From an uncultured Vampirovibrio sp. (GTDB lineage: Bacteria > Cyanobacteriota > Vampirovibrionia > Gastranaerophilales > Gastranaerophilaceae): a DNA stretch of 64,000 bases. Of the stretch, positions 10,401 to 17,398 are shown in pieces. Position 1 is the first letter of the stretch, and every line of letters begins with the position of its first letter. The stretch covers positions 186,001-250,000 of the forward strand of contig CAJTPW010000001.1 of assembly GCA_910578465.1 (NCBI GenBank), read 5' to 3'. The position numbers were made by a program, and so were the translations under genes. The notes under the pieces were generated by a model, which did not search any database, was not told the origin of the DNA, and was given only the letters and a program-made list of their open reading frames with translations.

Positions 10401-11037
10401 ATGAAATATCAGCCCCGAGTGTTTCATTTAAAATCAGGTTAAATTTTGAAAATTCTTCCGAAAATTTATTTACCTTTTCCAGGAATCCGATTTTTTTAGA
10501 ATAGTTTATTTTAAAGTTTACAATATCTTCTTTTATAAAATCAGGAGTAACATTAAATGCAAGCTTTATTGCCGTTTTAATGTTTAAAATAACTTTTTGT
10601 TTAAATTCTTCGTCTTTATACTTTTCAAAAACATTTTTTAAAGTTAAAAAATCAACAAAAACATCCAGCCTTGAAGAAGGTGCAGGTGCCGACGGAGTAT
10701 TTTTTATTTCCGGCTCTTTTTTTATTACAGGCTCTTTTTTTGATTCTTTCGGTTGTGTGTTTTGGGTTTGAATGTTTTGAATCTGTATATTTTCTAATGC
10801 TTCTTCGTCTTCTTTAAAATGATAGAAACATTTTCTGCAATGTGTGGTTGAAACATAGTTTGCGCTGTTACATTCGGGGCAAAATTTTACAAAAACAAAC
10901 CCGCATTTTTTACAGGATGAGCTGCCGATTTTTATCTGGCTTTTACATCTCGGGCACTCAAAAACAAGCCTCAATTTGCATTTCGGGCATACAGTGTCTT
11001 TTGGACTAATCTCGGTTTTACATTTTGGACAGTTCAC
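7420..11037 (-). CDS. Zinc-ribbon / degenerate cyclase-like / STAND-type ATPase / TPR protein
   Basis: This is a 1205-residue cytoplasmic multidomain protein. Residues 1-75 hold a run of CxxC pairs (CPKCKTEI, CPKCKLRL, CPRCKSQI, CKKCGF, CPECNS, CRKC), i.e. several small zinc ribbons. A Lys/Glu/Pro-rich linker follows. Residues about 124-275 resemble the core of a class III nucleotide cyclase (FKFAVLAEGEIKAHG, DFGIEKDIITSEGAYKIL) but lack the metal-binding Asp residues, so it is probably inactive. Then come an AAA/STAND ATPase with Walker A (APRGAGKS, about 313-320) and Walker B (VIIVDDFD, about 445), and a long TPR-like alpha-helical C-terminus. The order zinc ribbon, cyclase, ATPase, TPR is that of known large adenylate cyclases. 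Start is GTG with an AGG-containing leader and a TATAAT upstream. The signal it senses is unknown. Confidence 0.75.
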   Translation of the reverse strand: MNCPKCKTEISPKDTVCPKCKLRLVFECPRCKSQIKIGSSSCKKCGFVFVKFCPECNSANYVSTTHCRKCFYHFKEDEEALENIQIQNIQTQNTQPKESKKEPVIKKEPEIKNTPSAPAPSSRLDVFVDFLTLKNVFEKYKDEEFKQKVILNIKTAIKLAFNVTPDFIKEDIVNFKINYSKKIGFLEKVNKFSEEFSKFNLILNETLGADISFKFAVLAEGEIKAHGAQKQHIKQLDFGIEKDIITSEGAYKILSDEIPLIKISPESYKMVFLDQKPEFTQSKSVKEDVALELVYDTLSDSSSEIKGISINAPRGAGKSFLLEKLYKKLEDTNILVLKGHCSALTQITPLGLFQDILLSLFNLSFVPSKYEKRVKELRNILQKNLSFMNGKDTENGSFNPSKIETLINLVYPVGEDFYENILTNKQKTFSDIKDVLEALRGESKLVIIVDDFDLIDETSFEFIKYLTNKDFFTQGAKFLLTYRNQHALNMYINSDKLPKNACLNINLAANEIDDIKEHLKLRLGSFEVLPEKISNQIILNSQGNFAYIEQVIEHLLETKKVYLKGKEFVYDIKEENYFVPQTLGEILDARLRFLKETSHSLYSFLATASLLGGKFTKSILQTVFELSDDSFARIVSSLEKTGYFVKKSENIYRFKNTLIWTHIYSEAKNNDNLKPYAAKLLAETCRRTVSSPAIRALLAQTTGDKALAFDLWTANLKAASFIGDVAFYTMCQKQSLANLEEMKHPNAFYIKNNIFERLGKLTYDKNPKEAVDYLTSALINAKNRDEEEKVIELSGYLIHSLKMVQNFPAVIETADTVLQYFDKPKFELQRALIKTRKAEALLHTGNFEEVNTIVNTEINPPLQDWLKHPKKNDFSNMREIYSSWIKANIILIEALAEQGNPAVFELIDAVEKEVFKEKKKEKIILEPKIIVKLKLATAFAYTVKGYLELSDEILQSIVKDFSYAIDDSKLVSKWNTIDIFNKILKNDFDEKIRDELFEAVTFANNCGDNYSKNIIKAVLAYVILEEGNALKALEICAEEMTWFSKEKIALGALISWYISAKATMATNGADKAIEICEKAIKICESTKINSIYFKILFQALMAKAYLNKGELDNAKTYSELAFQDANINELVFLQMILYKLRANIMQDSIATIDASRKLEVAQNTIKTYEKALNIATNLNLTRHHYVIQKELTSFKAYCQLKRIMQ

Positions 11038-11233
11038 TTTTTACCTGAATTATAAAATCCACATATTGTAACATTTCTTATTATATTCATTTTCTTTATG
11101 AAGTCCACAAAAACGGGTGCAAAATCAACCGTATGGCTTAGTATGTTCTACAGTAAGCTGCGGTATTTCGTATTTAAAAAATAAAAAAAACGTACAAAGA
11201 AAGTATAAAAATATTTAATTTCATTCAAAAAAG

Positions 11234-11242
11234 TGCTAAATT
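11234..11242 (+). promoter_or_regulatory. Extended -10 candidate of pdxJ (leaderless)
   Basis: TGCTAAATT is followed by six bases (AAGCTT) and the pdxJ ATG, with no ribosome binding site. It matches the arrangement at mfd, rsmE and others, but its -10 hexamer is weaker. Confidence 0.4.
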
Positions 11243-11248
11243 AAGCTT

Positions 11249-11956
11249 ATGAATTTAGGAGTTAACATCGATCATGTTGCAACATTAAGAAACGCAAGAG
11301 GCGGAGTGGAGCCAAGCGTTCTTGAGGCTGCTTTAATTTGTGAAATGGCGGGTGCTTCGGCCATTACCGTACACTTAAGGGAAGATAGGCGCCATATTAA
11401 AGATGATGATGTTTTAAATTTAAAAAAACACCTTAAAGCAAATATTAACCTTGAAATGGCTGCAACGGACGAGATGCAAAAAATTGCAATGTCGGTTGTT
11501 CCTCATTCATGCTGTATAGTTCCTGAGAAAAGACAGGAGCTGACAACAGAAGGCGGCCTTGATGTTATTTCAAAAAAAGACAGAATTAAAGAGCTTATAT
11601 GTGCTCTGCATTCAAAGAATATTATTGTAAGCCTTTTTATAGACCCTGATTTAGACCAGATAAAAGCGGCACATGAGGCTGGTTCAGATTATATTGAGCT
11701 TCATACGGGCACGTATTCAAATGCTTTCGGAGGTGAAAAACAGGATATTGAATTTAACAAATTAAAAATAGCTGCCGAATATGCTCAAAGTCTTGGTTTG
11801 AAGGTAAATGCGGGCCATGGGCTCAATTATGAAAATGTGGCTTTAATGAATAAAATTGACGGGCTTTGCGAACTTAATATAGGCCATTCTATTGTATCCA
11901 GAGCTATTTTTGTCGGGCTTGAGATGGCAGTTAAAGAGATGATAGAGCTGATATAA
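11249..11956 (+). CDS. pdxJ: Pyridoxine 5'-phosphate synthase
   Basis: The 235-residue TIM-barrel enzyme condenses 1-deoxyxylulose 5-phosphate and 3-amino-2-oxopropyl phosphate to pyridoxine 5'-phosphate. It has all family blocks: GVNIDHVATLRNARGG at the N-terminus, ITVHLREDRRHI, NLEMAATDEM, IELHTGTYS, NAGHGLNYEN and ELNIGHSIVSRAI. Length is normal (about 240). It implies the DXP-dependent B6 route. The next gene, 480 bases downstream, encodes the PLP-handling protein YggS, though the long gap with repeats makes co-transcription doubtful. Confidence 0.96.
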   Translation: MNLGVNIDHVATLRNARGGVEPSVLEAALICEMAGASAITVHLREDRRHIKDDDVLNLKKHLKANINLEMAATDEMQKIAMSVVPHSCCIVPEKRQELTTEGGLDVISKKDRIKELICALHSKNIIVSLFIDPDLDQIKAAHEAGSDYIELHTGTYSNAFGGEKQDIEFNKLKIAAEYAQSLGLKVNAGHGLNYENVALMNKIDGLCELNIGHSIVSRAIFVGLEMAVKEMIELI

Positions 11957-11987
11957 CTTTTCATCTTTCTGCTTTAAAAGACTTATG

Positions 11988-12192
11988 ATGGGTCAGGAAT
12001 ATATTTTATTTTTTAATACCGGGTCTGCAACAGTCAAAGAGCTATTAAGCTTATCTTTTATTGCTCGTAAACTCACCATTGCCTCAAGCTAAGGAGGCAA
12101 TGGCTCAAACACACTCGCTTTATACATTCGCTAAATATCTCTAATGCCCTTATGCTAACGGTATTAAAAAATAAAATATTTTCCTGACCCAT
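11988..12192. repeat. 205-base MITE-like element with 33-base terminal inverted repeats
   Basis: The left arm (11988-12020) and right arm (12160-12192) are inverted copies with 32 of 33 bases matching. The outer ends read ATGGGTCAGG and the inner ends AATACC. Inside is a second hairpin, with arms CCATTGCCTC and GAGGCAATGG. No open reading frame of interest is present. A further CATGCC-AAA-GGCATG hairpin abuts the right end (12190-12204). It could be a small non-autonomous mobile element or a very long hairpin RNA. I see no clear target-site duplication. Confidence 0.6.
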
Positions 12193-12216
12193 GCCAAAGG
12201 CATGCCAAATTTCTGC

Positions 12217-12362
12217 TACACATGTCATGAAAACACTAAAAAAGTCCAATTTATTAAGGAATGTTAAGTAAAATGAAACAGTCGAAATCATGTCTCCATG
12301 CATGTTTTGACATGTTGCTTTAATCAACAAATAAATTACTAAACTAAATGTTGTCATGTGTA
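12217..12362. repeat. Nested inverted repeats upstream of yggS
   Basis: Three pairs of arms nest inside one another: TACACATGTCA (12217-12227) with TGTCATGTGTA (12352-12362, one mismatch), AATTTATT (12248) with AATAAATT (12330), and CATGTC (12289) with GACATG (12309). This is the layout of a single long, interrupted stem. It may be a structured leader RNA or a second inverted-repeat element. A short minus-strand reading frame across it has no family features. A GGAGG at 12393-12397 lacks any start codon at usable distance. Confidence 0.35.
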
Positions 12363-12434
12363 AAATGAACAATTATAATTAATTTTGAGCTTGGAGGTAG
12401 AAGCTTATCACATAACGTTAAGGGCTTGTGAAAA

Positions 12435-13079
12435 GTGAATACAAAGATTTCTGAAAATCTTAATCGCATTTTGACATTTGCAAAAAAATATAATCCGACA
12501 ATCATTGCCGTAACAAAATATCATACGGTAAATGAGATGAAGGAAGTATACGAGGCCGGTTTAAACAATTTTGGTGAAAACAGGGTGATAGATGCAATTG
12601 AAAAAATCAATTTATTGGAGGAGGAAATCGCTTCAAATTCGCATTATCATTTGATTGGACACTTGCAAAGCAACAAAGTGAACAGGGCGGTAGGTTTTTT
12701 TGATTTAATTCATTCCGTTGATTCATATGAGCTTGCAGGAAAAATCAATGATGTTGCCAAACAAAAAGGAATCGTGCAGAAAATTTTAATTCAGGTAAAT
12801 AATGCACATGAAGAGCAAAAGTTTGGCATAGCACCTTCTCAGTTGGAAAGTTTAATTAATGATGTTTCAGGGCTTGAAAATATTAGTCTTGAAGGGCTTA
12901 TGACAATGGCTCCTCTAACGGATGATACCGTATTAATCGGAAAACTTTTTTGCGAAATGCGGCAGCTTAAAGATAAATACGATCTGAAAGAACTTTCGAT
13001 GGGAATGAGCAATGATTACAAAATTGCGCTTGAAGAAGGCGCCACAATGATAAGACTTGGTAGAATACTATTTGAATAA
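12435..13079 (+). CDS. YggS-family PLP homeostasis protein
   Basis: The 214-residue protein is a single-domain alanine-racemase-like TIM barrel that binds pyridoxal 5'-phosphate and keeps PLP and amino-acid pools balanced. Family blocks present are IIAVTKYHT (with the PLP Lys), FGENRV, YHLIGHLQSNKV, IHSVDS, KFGI, GLMTMAP and LSMGMSNDY. The GTG start is forced by an in-frame TGA six bases upstream (12429-12431), with AAGGG as a fair ribosome binding site. sepF follows 18 bases later, the same pairing as ylmE-ylmF in Gram-positives and cyanobacteria. Confidence 0.94.
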   Translation: MNTKISENLNRILTFAKKYNPTIIAVTKYHTVNEMKEVYEAGLNNFGENRVIDAIEKINLLEEEIASNSHYHLIGHLQSNKVNRAVGFFDLIHSVDSYELAGKINDVAKQKGIVQKILIQVNNAHEEQKFGIAPSQLESLINDVSGLENISLEGLMTMAPLTDDTVLIGKLFCEMRQLKDKYDLKELSMGMSNDYKIALEEGATMIRLGRILFE

Positions 13080-13097
13080 AAAAATTAGGAGGATAAG

Positions 13098-13619
13098 GTG
13101 ACCGGAGTTTCAAACACACTAAATAACATTGTTAAATTTTTAACATCGCCCTTTGAAAGCGGCAAAGAAGAAGACGATTTATTTACGGGTCTTCAAGGGG
13201 AATTTGACGCAGACTATTCAACAGACAGAAATGCAGCGCTTGTTCCCGAATTCAAGCCGGCCGCACCCGCTTACAGACATGAAAGAAAAGTAATTTCCAT
13301 GCCAAGCCGCGGATATGAAGGTGAACCCAAGGGATATGAAGTAATTGTTTTTGAACCTAGGTCATATAATGAATCCAAACAAATTGCAGAAGCACTTAAA
13401 GATAAGAAGACCGTTATTCTAAATCTTCAACTTTTAGACAGAGAACAATCTCAAAGAGTAGTGGATTTTCTTTGCGGATGTACATATGCTCTTGAAGGCG
13501 ACCAGAGAAAAATAGGTGAATGCGTATTTATATTTACTCCGGACAATATAAACCTTTCACAGGAAATGGTAAGTTCCAAATTATCAAGGGACGCCCTCTG
13601 GAATGCGCCTTCTAATTAA
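13098..13619 (+). CDS. sepF: Cell division protein SepF
   Basis: The 173-residue protein has a variable N-terminal tail and a C-terminal SepF domain (about residues 75-160). Its characteristic segments are VIVFEPRSYNES, KKTVILNLQLLD and VVDFLCGCTYALEG, ending in FIFTPDNI. SepF bundles and anchors FtsZ at the septum, a job done by FtsA or ZipA in proteobacteria. It starts with GTG after an AGGAGG ribosome binding site. A terminator follows at 13661. Co-transcribed with yggS. Confidence 0.94.
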   Translation: MTGVSNTLNNIVKFLTSPFESGKEEDDLFTGLQGEFDADYSTDRNAALVPEFKPAAPAYRHERKVISMPSRGYEGEPKGYEVIVFEPRSYNESKQIAEALKDKKTVILNLQLLDREQSQRVVDFLCGCTYALEGDQRKIGECVFIFTPDNINLSQEMVSSKLSRDALWNAPSN

Positions 13620-13660
13620 TAAATATTAAACCATACGGAGTTTAGGATTTAAGAGAGTTT

Positions 13661-13696
13661 AAGCGTCTTTTTGCAAAAATGCAAAGGGCGCTTTTA
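13661..13696 (+). terminator. Terminator after sepF
   Basis: A hairpin of AAGCGTCTTTTTGC with GCAAAGGGCGCTT (including G-U pairs and a small bulge) is followed by TTTTATT. It closes the yggS-sepF transcript. Confidence 0.65.
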
Positions 13697-13703
13697 TTAC
13701 AAT

Positions 13704-13732
13704 TTGCACACGGGCAGATTTTGTAATAGTAT
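13704..13732 (+). promoter_or_regulatory. Candidate promoter of the SLH protein gene
   Basis: TTGCAC (13704-13709), a 17-base spacer and TAGTAT (13727-13732). It parallels the stronger acpP promoter, which uses TTGCAA. The leader is about 45 bases and holds purine-rich binding sites. Confidence 0.4.
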
Positions 13733-13783
13733 TAGTCTATAGTTTATTTGAATTAGAATTTTGGGAGAGAAAAGGTAAAGCTT

Positions 13784-15052
13784 ATGAAAATTTTAAAAAG
13801 TTTATTTGCCTTGTTTGCTTTTTTGGGACTATTTGTTTCTGTTCCCGCTTTTGCGGCAGACATTAACGATGTTCAAGACAGCTACTGGGCAAACGCTGAA
13901 ATCGCTGAAATGGTTTCAAAAGATGTTATGCAGCTTGATACAGATAACAATTTTGATCCTGAAGGTGCGGTTAAAAGAGGCGATTTTGTAAAAATGCTCG
14001 TTAAAGTGTTAGGGCATGACAATCTTGATGTTTGTGTTGAAAATCCGTATACAGATATAAACGGGGACACCGAAAATTTTGCTGCAATTATGAAATCGGA
14101 AGAACTTGGCCTGGTATACGGTTACCCTGATAAAACTTTCAGACCTGATAACAAAATGATTAAGGCTGAAGTTACATCAGTTATGAGCCACATTACAAAA
14201 AATATCATGACAGATGAAGAAGTTCTTTCTGATTTTTCGGATGTTGAAGATATTCCGGCATGGGCAAAAAGAGCTTATGAAAAAGCTGTAAAATTAGGTC
14301 TTTATGTAAATTACCCCGACGGTTTAAAATTTGAACCTAAAAGAGAAATTACAAGAGCAGAAACTGCCGTATTACTTGCAAAATTGAGCAAGGCTTTAAA
14401 CTATGTTAAGGAAGAATATGTTTCTCCCGAAAAAACAATGGGTGCAGAACACTTAAATATACACAAAGCTGCTGAATCAAACATAGTTACAATCACAAAC
14501 ACAAGAAAGATTGTTACCGCAGGAAATATTCTTAAGGCTGAATTCTTTGAACCGTATAAATCAAAAGCTTCAAACACGGGCGATGATATTGTATTCTTTA
14601 TTAGAAACGACGTTGTAACCGATGAAGGCACAACCGTTATTCCCGCAAATGCTAAATTGTATGCAGAAGTTGAAGATATTATCGAACCTCAATGGTTCAA
14701 CAAAAACGGTGAAGTTAAAGTTAAATTTACAAGACTTGAACTCCCAGACGGCAGAACGGCAGACCTTAACGGCTATGTTTACAATAAACGTGACGGTTAC
14801 TTGAGAGAAAACCGTTGGAAAAAAGTCGGCCTCTATACTTTAGGCGGTGCTGCGGTTGGTACCGGTGCAGGCATGGCAATCGGTATTCCGAATGATGATC
14901 TTGGCGCAGGCTTTGCGGTTGGCACTCCTGTTGGTGCAGGTGTAGGTGCTGTTGCAGGTCTTGTAACAAAAGGTCTTAACTATTCTGCAAGAGCAGGCGA
15001 AACAGTTTATATTAAGCTTTTAAATGATGTAAGCATTAACGAAGATCTTTAA
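13784..15052 (+). CDS. Exported S-layer-homology (SLH) protein with glycine-zipper tail
   Basis: The 422-residue protein has a Sec signal peptide ending in VPAFAA (cleavage near residue 24). Three SLH repeats follow (about 25-85, 88-140, 146-205), the second and third having the YGYPDKTFRPDN and NYPDGLKFEPKREITRAE patterns. SLH triplets bind pyruvylated cell-wall polymer or peptidoglycan. A middle beta-rich domain follows (about 230-345), then a glycine-zipper segment (GGAAVGTGAGMAIG, about 355-400) able to insert into or pack against a membrane. It may link the outer membrane to the wall, as SLH proteins do in cyanobacteria and Negativicutes. Monocistronic, with its own promoter and terminator. 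Confidence 0.85.
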   Translation: MKILKSLFALFAFLGLFVSVPAFAADINDVQDSYWANAEIAEMVSKDVMQLDTDNNFDPEGAVKRGDFVKMLVKVLGHDNLDVCVENPYTDINGDTENFAAIMKSEELGLVYGYPDKTFRPDNKMIKAEVTSVMSHITKNIMTDEEVLSDFSDVEDIPAWAKRAYEKAVKLGLYVNYPDGLKFEPKREITRAETAVLLAKLSKALNYVKEEYVSPEKTMGAEHLNIHKAAESNIVTITNTRKIVTAGNILKAEFFEPYKSKASNTGDDIVFFIRNDVVTDEGTTVIPANAKLYAEVEDIIEPQWFNKNGEVKVKFTRLELPDGRTADLNGYVYNKRDGYLRENRWKKVGLYTLGGAAVGTGAGMAIGIPNDDLGAGFAVGTPVGAGVGAVAGLVTKGLNYSARAGETVYIKLLNDVSINEDL

Positions 15053-15077
15053 TATTTACTGTTAATATAAAATTAAG

Positions 15078-15120
15078 TGCGGGCAATTAAAATTAAGTTT
15101 TTAATGCCCGCATTTGTTCT
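15078..15120 (+). terminator. Terminator after the SLH gene
   Basis: Perfect arms TGCGGGCA and TGCCCGCA (15078-15112), extended by an A/T-paired inner stem, are followed by a T-rich tract. Confidence 0.85.
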
Positions 15121-15192
15121 TTTTAATTTTCTTTCCCTCGGGTATTTTTTATTACAATTTGTTTACAAAGCCTTCCCTGTGGACTTCATAAT

Positions 15193-15221
15193 TTGCAAAT
15201 TTATTATGTGCTTAGTATAAT
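15193..15221 (+). promoter_or_regulatory. Promoter of acpP
   Basis: TTGCAA (15193-15198), a 17-base spacer and a perfect TATAAT (15216-15221). The 5' leader is about 37 bases and carries GAGG before the ATG, unlike the leaderless genes elsewhere in the window. Confidence 0.75.
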
Positions 15222-15264
15222 TGGCGTATGTTAGTTAGTATTATTTAATTTTAATGAGGTAAAA

Positions 15265-15498
15265 ATGAGCACATTAGAAAGAGTAAAAAAAGTAGTAGTA
15301 GATCAACTAAGCGTAGATGAAAATCTTGTAACTCCGCAAGCAAGCTTTACAAACGACTTAGGTGCTGATTCTTTGGATACCGTAGAATTAGTTATGGCTT
15401 TCGAAGAAGAATTCGGCTGCGAAATTCCTGATGAAGAAGCTGAAAAAATTGCTACAGTGCAAGATGCAGTTGATTATATCGAAGCTCATCTTAACTAA
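15265..15498 (+). CDS. acpP: Acyl carrier protein
   Basis: The 77-residue acidic four-helix protein carries growing fatty acids. The 4'-phosphopantetheine attachment Ser is in GADSLDTVELVMAFEEEF (Ser at about residue 37). Length and sequence are canonical. The enzyme that activates it, AcpS, is encoded in this window at 22490-22915, and its elongation partner FabF follows directly. Strong promoter upstream, and strong hairpins lie between it and fabF. Confidence 0.97.
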   Translation: MSTLERVKKVVVDQLSVDENLVTPQASFTNDLGADSLDTVELVMAFEEEFGCEIPDEEAEKIATVQDAVDYIEAHLN

Positions 15499-15513
15499 TA
15501 ATTAAAGAATTCG

Positions 15514-15609
15514 TTTACCCTTTTGTTTTCAGGGTAAAGATCATTTGCAAAATTTTTTAGGGGGTAATCCTGCTTTAGCGGAGATTATTCACCGTAAGGA
15601 TTAGCCCCT
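15514..15609 (+). promoter_or_regulatory. Two hairpins between acpP and fabF (attenuator or leaky terminator)
   Basis: The first hairpin pairs TTTACCC (15514-15520) with GGGTAAA (15532-15538). The second pairs AGGGGGTAATCC (15559-15570) with GGATTAGCCCCT (15598-15609), 11 of 12 bases, followed by a weak T-rich stretch. They could lower fabF expression relative to acpP or protect the acpP message. Confidence 0.5.
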
Positions 15610-15661
15610 TATTTAATTTATTTTGCATTTTGATAGTTGTTTAAGAGGAAATTTTATTAAT

Positions 15662-16921
15662 ATGAACACAAATAAGAGACGAGTAGTAGTTACCGGCATG
15701 GGCATTATTTCGCCCGTGGGAGTTGGTGCAAGAGAATTTTGGAACAGCCTTCTTGAAGGAAAAAGCGGTATTTCAACAATAGAAAACATTTCGCTTGAAG
15801 GGCACACTGTGCATATTGCGGGCGAAGTTAAAAACTTTGATGAGATAAGTACGCTTGATCCCAAGGAATCCAGAAGAATGGACAGATACACTCAGTTTGC
15901 TCTTATGGCAGCTGAAGAAGCAGTTAAAGATTCAGGTGTAACAACCGAAAATACTGATCCTTACCGTTTCGGTGTAATTGTAGGTTCTGCTGCGGGCGGT
16001 TTTGATACGTTTGAAAAACAGCACCATACCATTATTGAACGCGGTCCTTCCAAATGTTCGCCTTTTACTGTTCCTATGATTATTTCCGATATGGGTGCCG
16101 GCAGAATTTCTATGAAATACGGCGCAAAAGGTTTAAATAAAGCAATCGTTACGGCATGTGCAACATCAGCGCATTGCATAGGTGATGCTTTCAGAAGTAT
16201 TCAATACAATGATGCGGATGTTATTATTGCAGGCGGTGCGGAAGCCGTTATTACAAGGCTTGGTATCGGTGCATTTACATCTGCAAGAACTTTATCAAAA
16301 AGAAATGACGAGCCGACAAAGGCTTCTCGTCCGTACGATAAAGACAGAGACGGTTTTGTAATGTCCGAGGGTTCTGCAATCCTTGTTCTTGAAGAACTCG
16401 AACATGCTAAAAAACGCGGTGCTAGAATTTATGCGGAAGTTGTCGGTTATGGCCAAACAGCCGATGCTTATGATATCGTAGCACCTGATCCGAGCGGTCA
16501 GGGCGCGGCTAAGGCAATGGAATTTGCCGTGAAAGACGCTGATATTGATCCAAAAGAGGTTGGTTATGTAAATTCTCACGGTACATCAACAGGTCTTGGT
16601 GATGCTGCAGAATCTAAAGCTATTGCTCAAGTATTTGGCGATTTGGATGTTAATCCAGATTTAAAAGTATCATCCACAAAAAGTATGCACGGGCATATGC
16701 TCGGTGCAACAGGTGCAGCCGAATCTATCGCCTGTATTATGGCTCTTCGCGAAGGAATTGTTCCTCCGACGATTAACCTTGATAATCAGGATGAATGCGT
16801 TGCAAACTTAAACTATGTTCCGCACAAACCCGTTAAAGTCGATATTAACTATGCTTTAACGAATTCGTTCGGTTTTGGCGGACATAACGCTTCACTTTTG
16901 TTTAAAAAATATGAAGCATAA
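15662..16921 (+). CDS. fabF: Beta-ketoacyl-ACP synthase II
   Basis: The enzyme (419 residues from the ATG at 15662) condenses malonyl-ACP with acyl-ACP in fatty-acid elongation. It has the thiolase-fold Cys in VTACATSAHCIG, and the catalytic His residues in VNSHGTSTGLGD and STKSMHGHMLGATGA, plus the C-terminal NSFGFGGHNA. I chose the ATG at 15662 because it matches the family N-terminus (KRRVVVTGMG) and has GAGGA upstream. An in-frame start 39 bases earlier would add an atypical extension. It follows acpP on the same strand. Confidence 0.96.
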   Translation: MNTNKRRVVVTGMGIISPVGVGAREFWNSLLEGKSGISTIENISLEGHTVHIAGEVKNFDEISTLDPKESRRMDRYTQFALMAAEEAVKDSGVTTENTDPYRFGVIVGSAAGGFDTFEKQHHTIIERGPSKCSPFTVPMIISDMGAGRISMKYGAKGLNKAIVTACATSAHCIGDAFRSIQYNDADVIIAGGAEAVITRLGIGAFTSARTLSKRNDEPTKASRPYDKDRDGFVMSEGSAILVLEELEHAKKRGARIYAEVVGYGQTADAYDIVAPDPSGQGAAKAMEFAVKDADIDPKEVGYVNSHGTSTGLGDAAESKAIAQVFGDLDVNPDLKVSSTKSMHGHMLGATGAAESIACIMALREGIVPPTINLDNQDECVANLNYVPHKPVKVDINYALTNSFGFGGHNASLLFKKYEA

Positions 16922-16973
16922 ATTTTTTTCATGATAAAATAAAATTGTTATCAGCCTTGTAGGCGGATACAAA

Positions 16974-17011
16974 AATTGAAAATTGAATATCATCAAAAGA
17001 TTTGTCGGAGT
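16974..17011 (+). repeat. 38-base direct repeat, first copy (second at 17123-17160)
   Basis: The two copies match at 37 of 38 positions and lie 149 bases apart. The second copy contains the immediate upstream region of tRNA-Leu plus its first eight bases (GTCGGAGT), so the first copy is a duplicated promoter-proximal end of the tRNA gene. Directly after it comes a CGGAGT-AGG-ACTCCG hairpin, then an AAAATGAC-TAAAT-GTCATTTT hairpin (17028-17048). Confidence 0.75.
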
Positions 17012-17152
17012 AGGACTCCGTTTGAGAAAATGACTAAATGTCATTTTGGAAAATGGAGCAGGTGAGTCGAGGCGATAGCCGCGCGAACCGTATAACAAAC
17101 AGACCGTTCCGCCAAATTGCAGAATTGAAAATTGAATAACATCAAAAGATTT

Positions 17153-17233
17153 GTCGGAGTGGCGGAATGGTAGACGCGCACGTTTGAGGGGCGTGTGGAG
17201 CAATCTGTACGGGTTCAAGTCCCGTCTTCGACA
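17153..17233 (+). tRNA. tRNA-Leu (anticodon GAG)
   Basis: It has a 7-base acceptor stem (GTCGGAG with CTTCGAC), a D-arm around GGCGGAATGGTAGACGC, anticodon loop TTGAGGG giving GAG, a long class II variable arm, and T-arm CGGGTTCAAGTCCCG. CCA is not encoded. The discriminator base is A at 17233. Both its 5' end and its 3' end are partly duplicated nearby. Confidence 0.92.
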
Positions 17234-17350
17234 AATTTTTATTTTTTAAAATATATTTTTCAGGTTTAGCGTGACTTGAACCCCAAATGGCAAGCCTGCC
17301 GTTTGTAAAAGAGTTTACAAAGCTTCCCGTCTTCGACAAATTTTTATTTT
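17220..17350 (+). repeat. tRNA-Leu 3' end duplicated 105 bases downstream
   Basis: The 26 bases at 17220-17245 (last part of the T-stem and acceptor stem plus flanking T-rich DNA) recur exactly at 17325-17350. A duplicated tRNA 3' end is the usual footprint of integrase-type insertion. The DNA between the copies is too short for an integrase and holds an inverted copy of the T-arm core (GACTTGAACCC at 17272-17282). No integrase gene is seen nearby. Confidence 0.7.
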
Positions 17351-17398
17351 ATAAAGCTTGGGTTCTTTTTTGCGAATTTGCAGTATGTAGAATAATAG

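Noticed and set aside
12073..12372. A 99-residue minus-strand reading frame in the pdxJ-yggS gap
   Set aside because: It runs across the inverted-repeat element, has no ribosome binding site and no family features.
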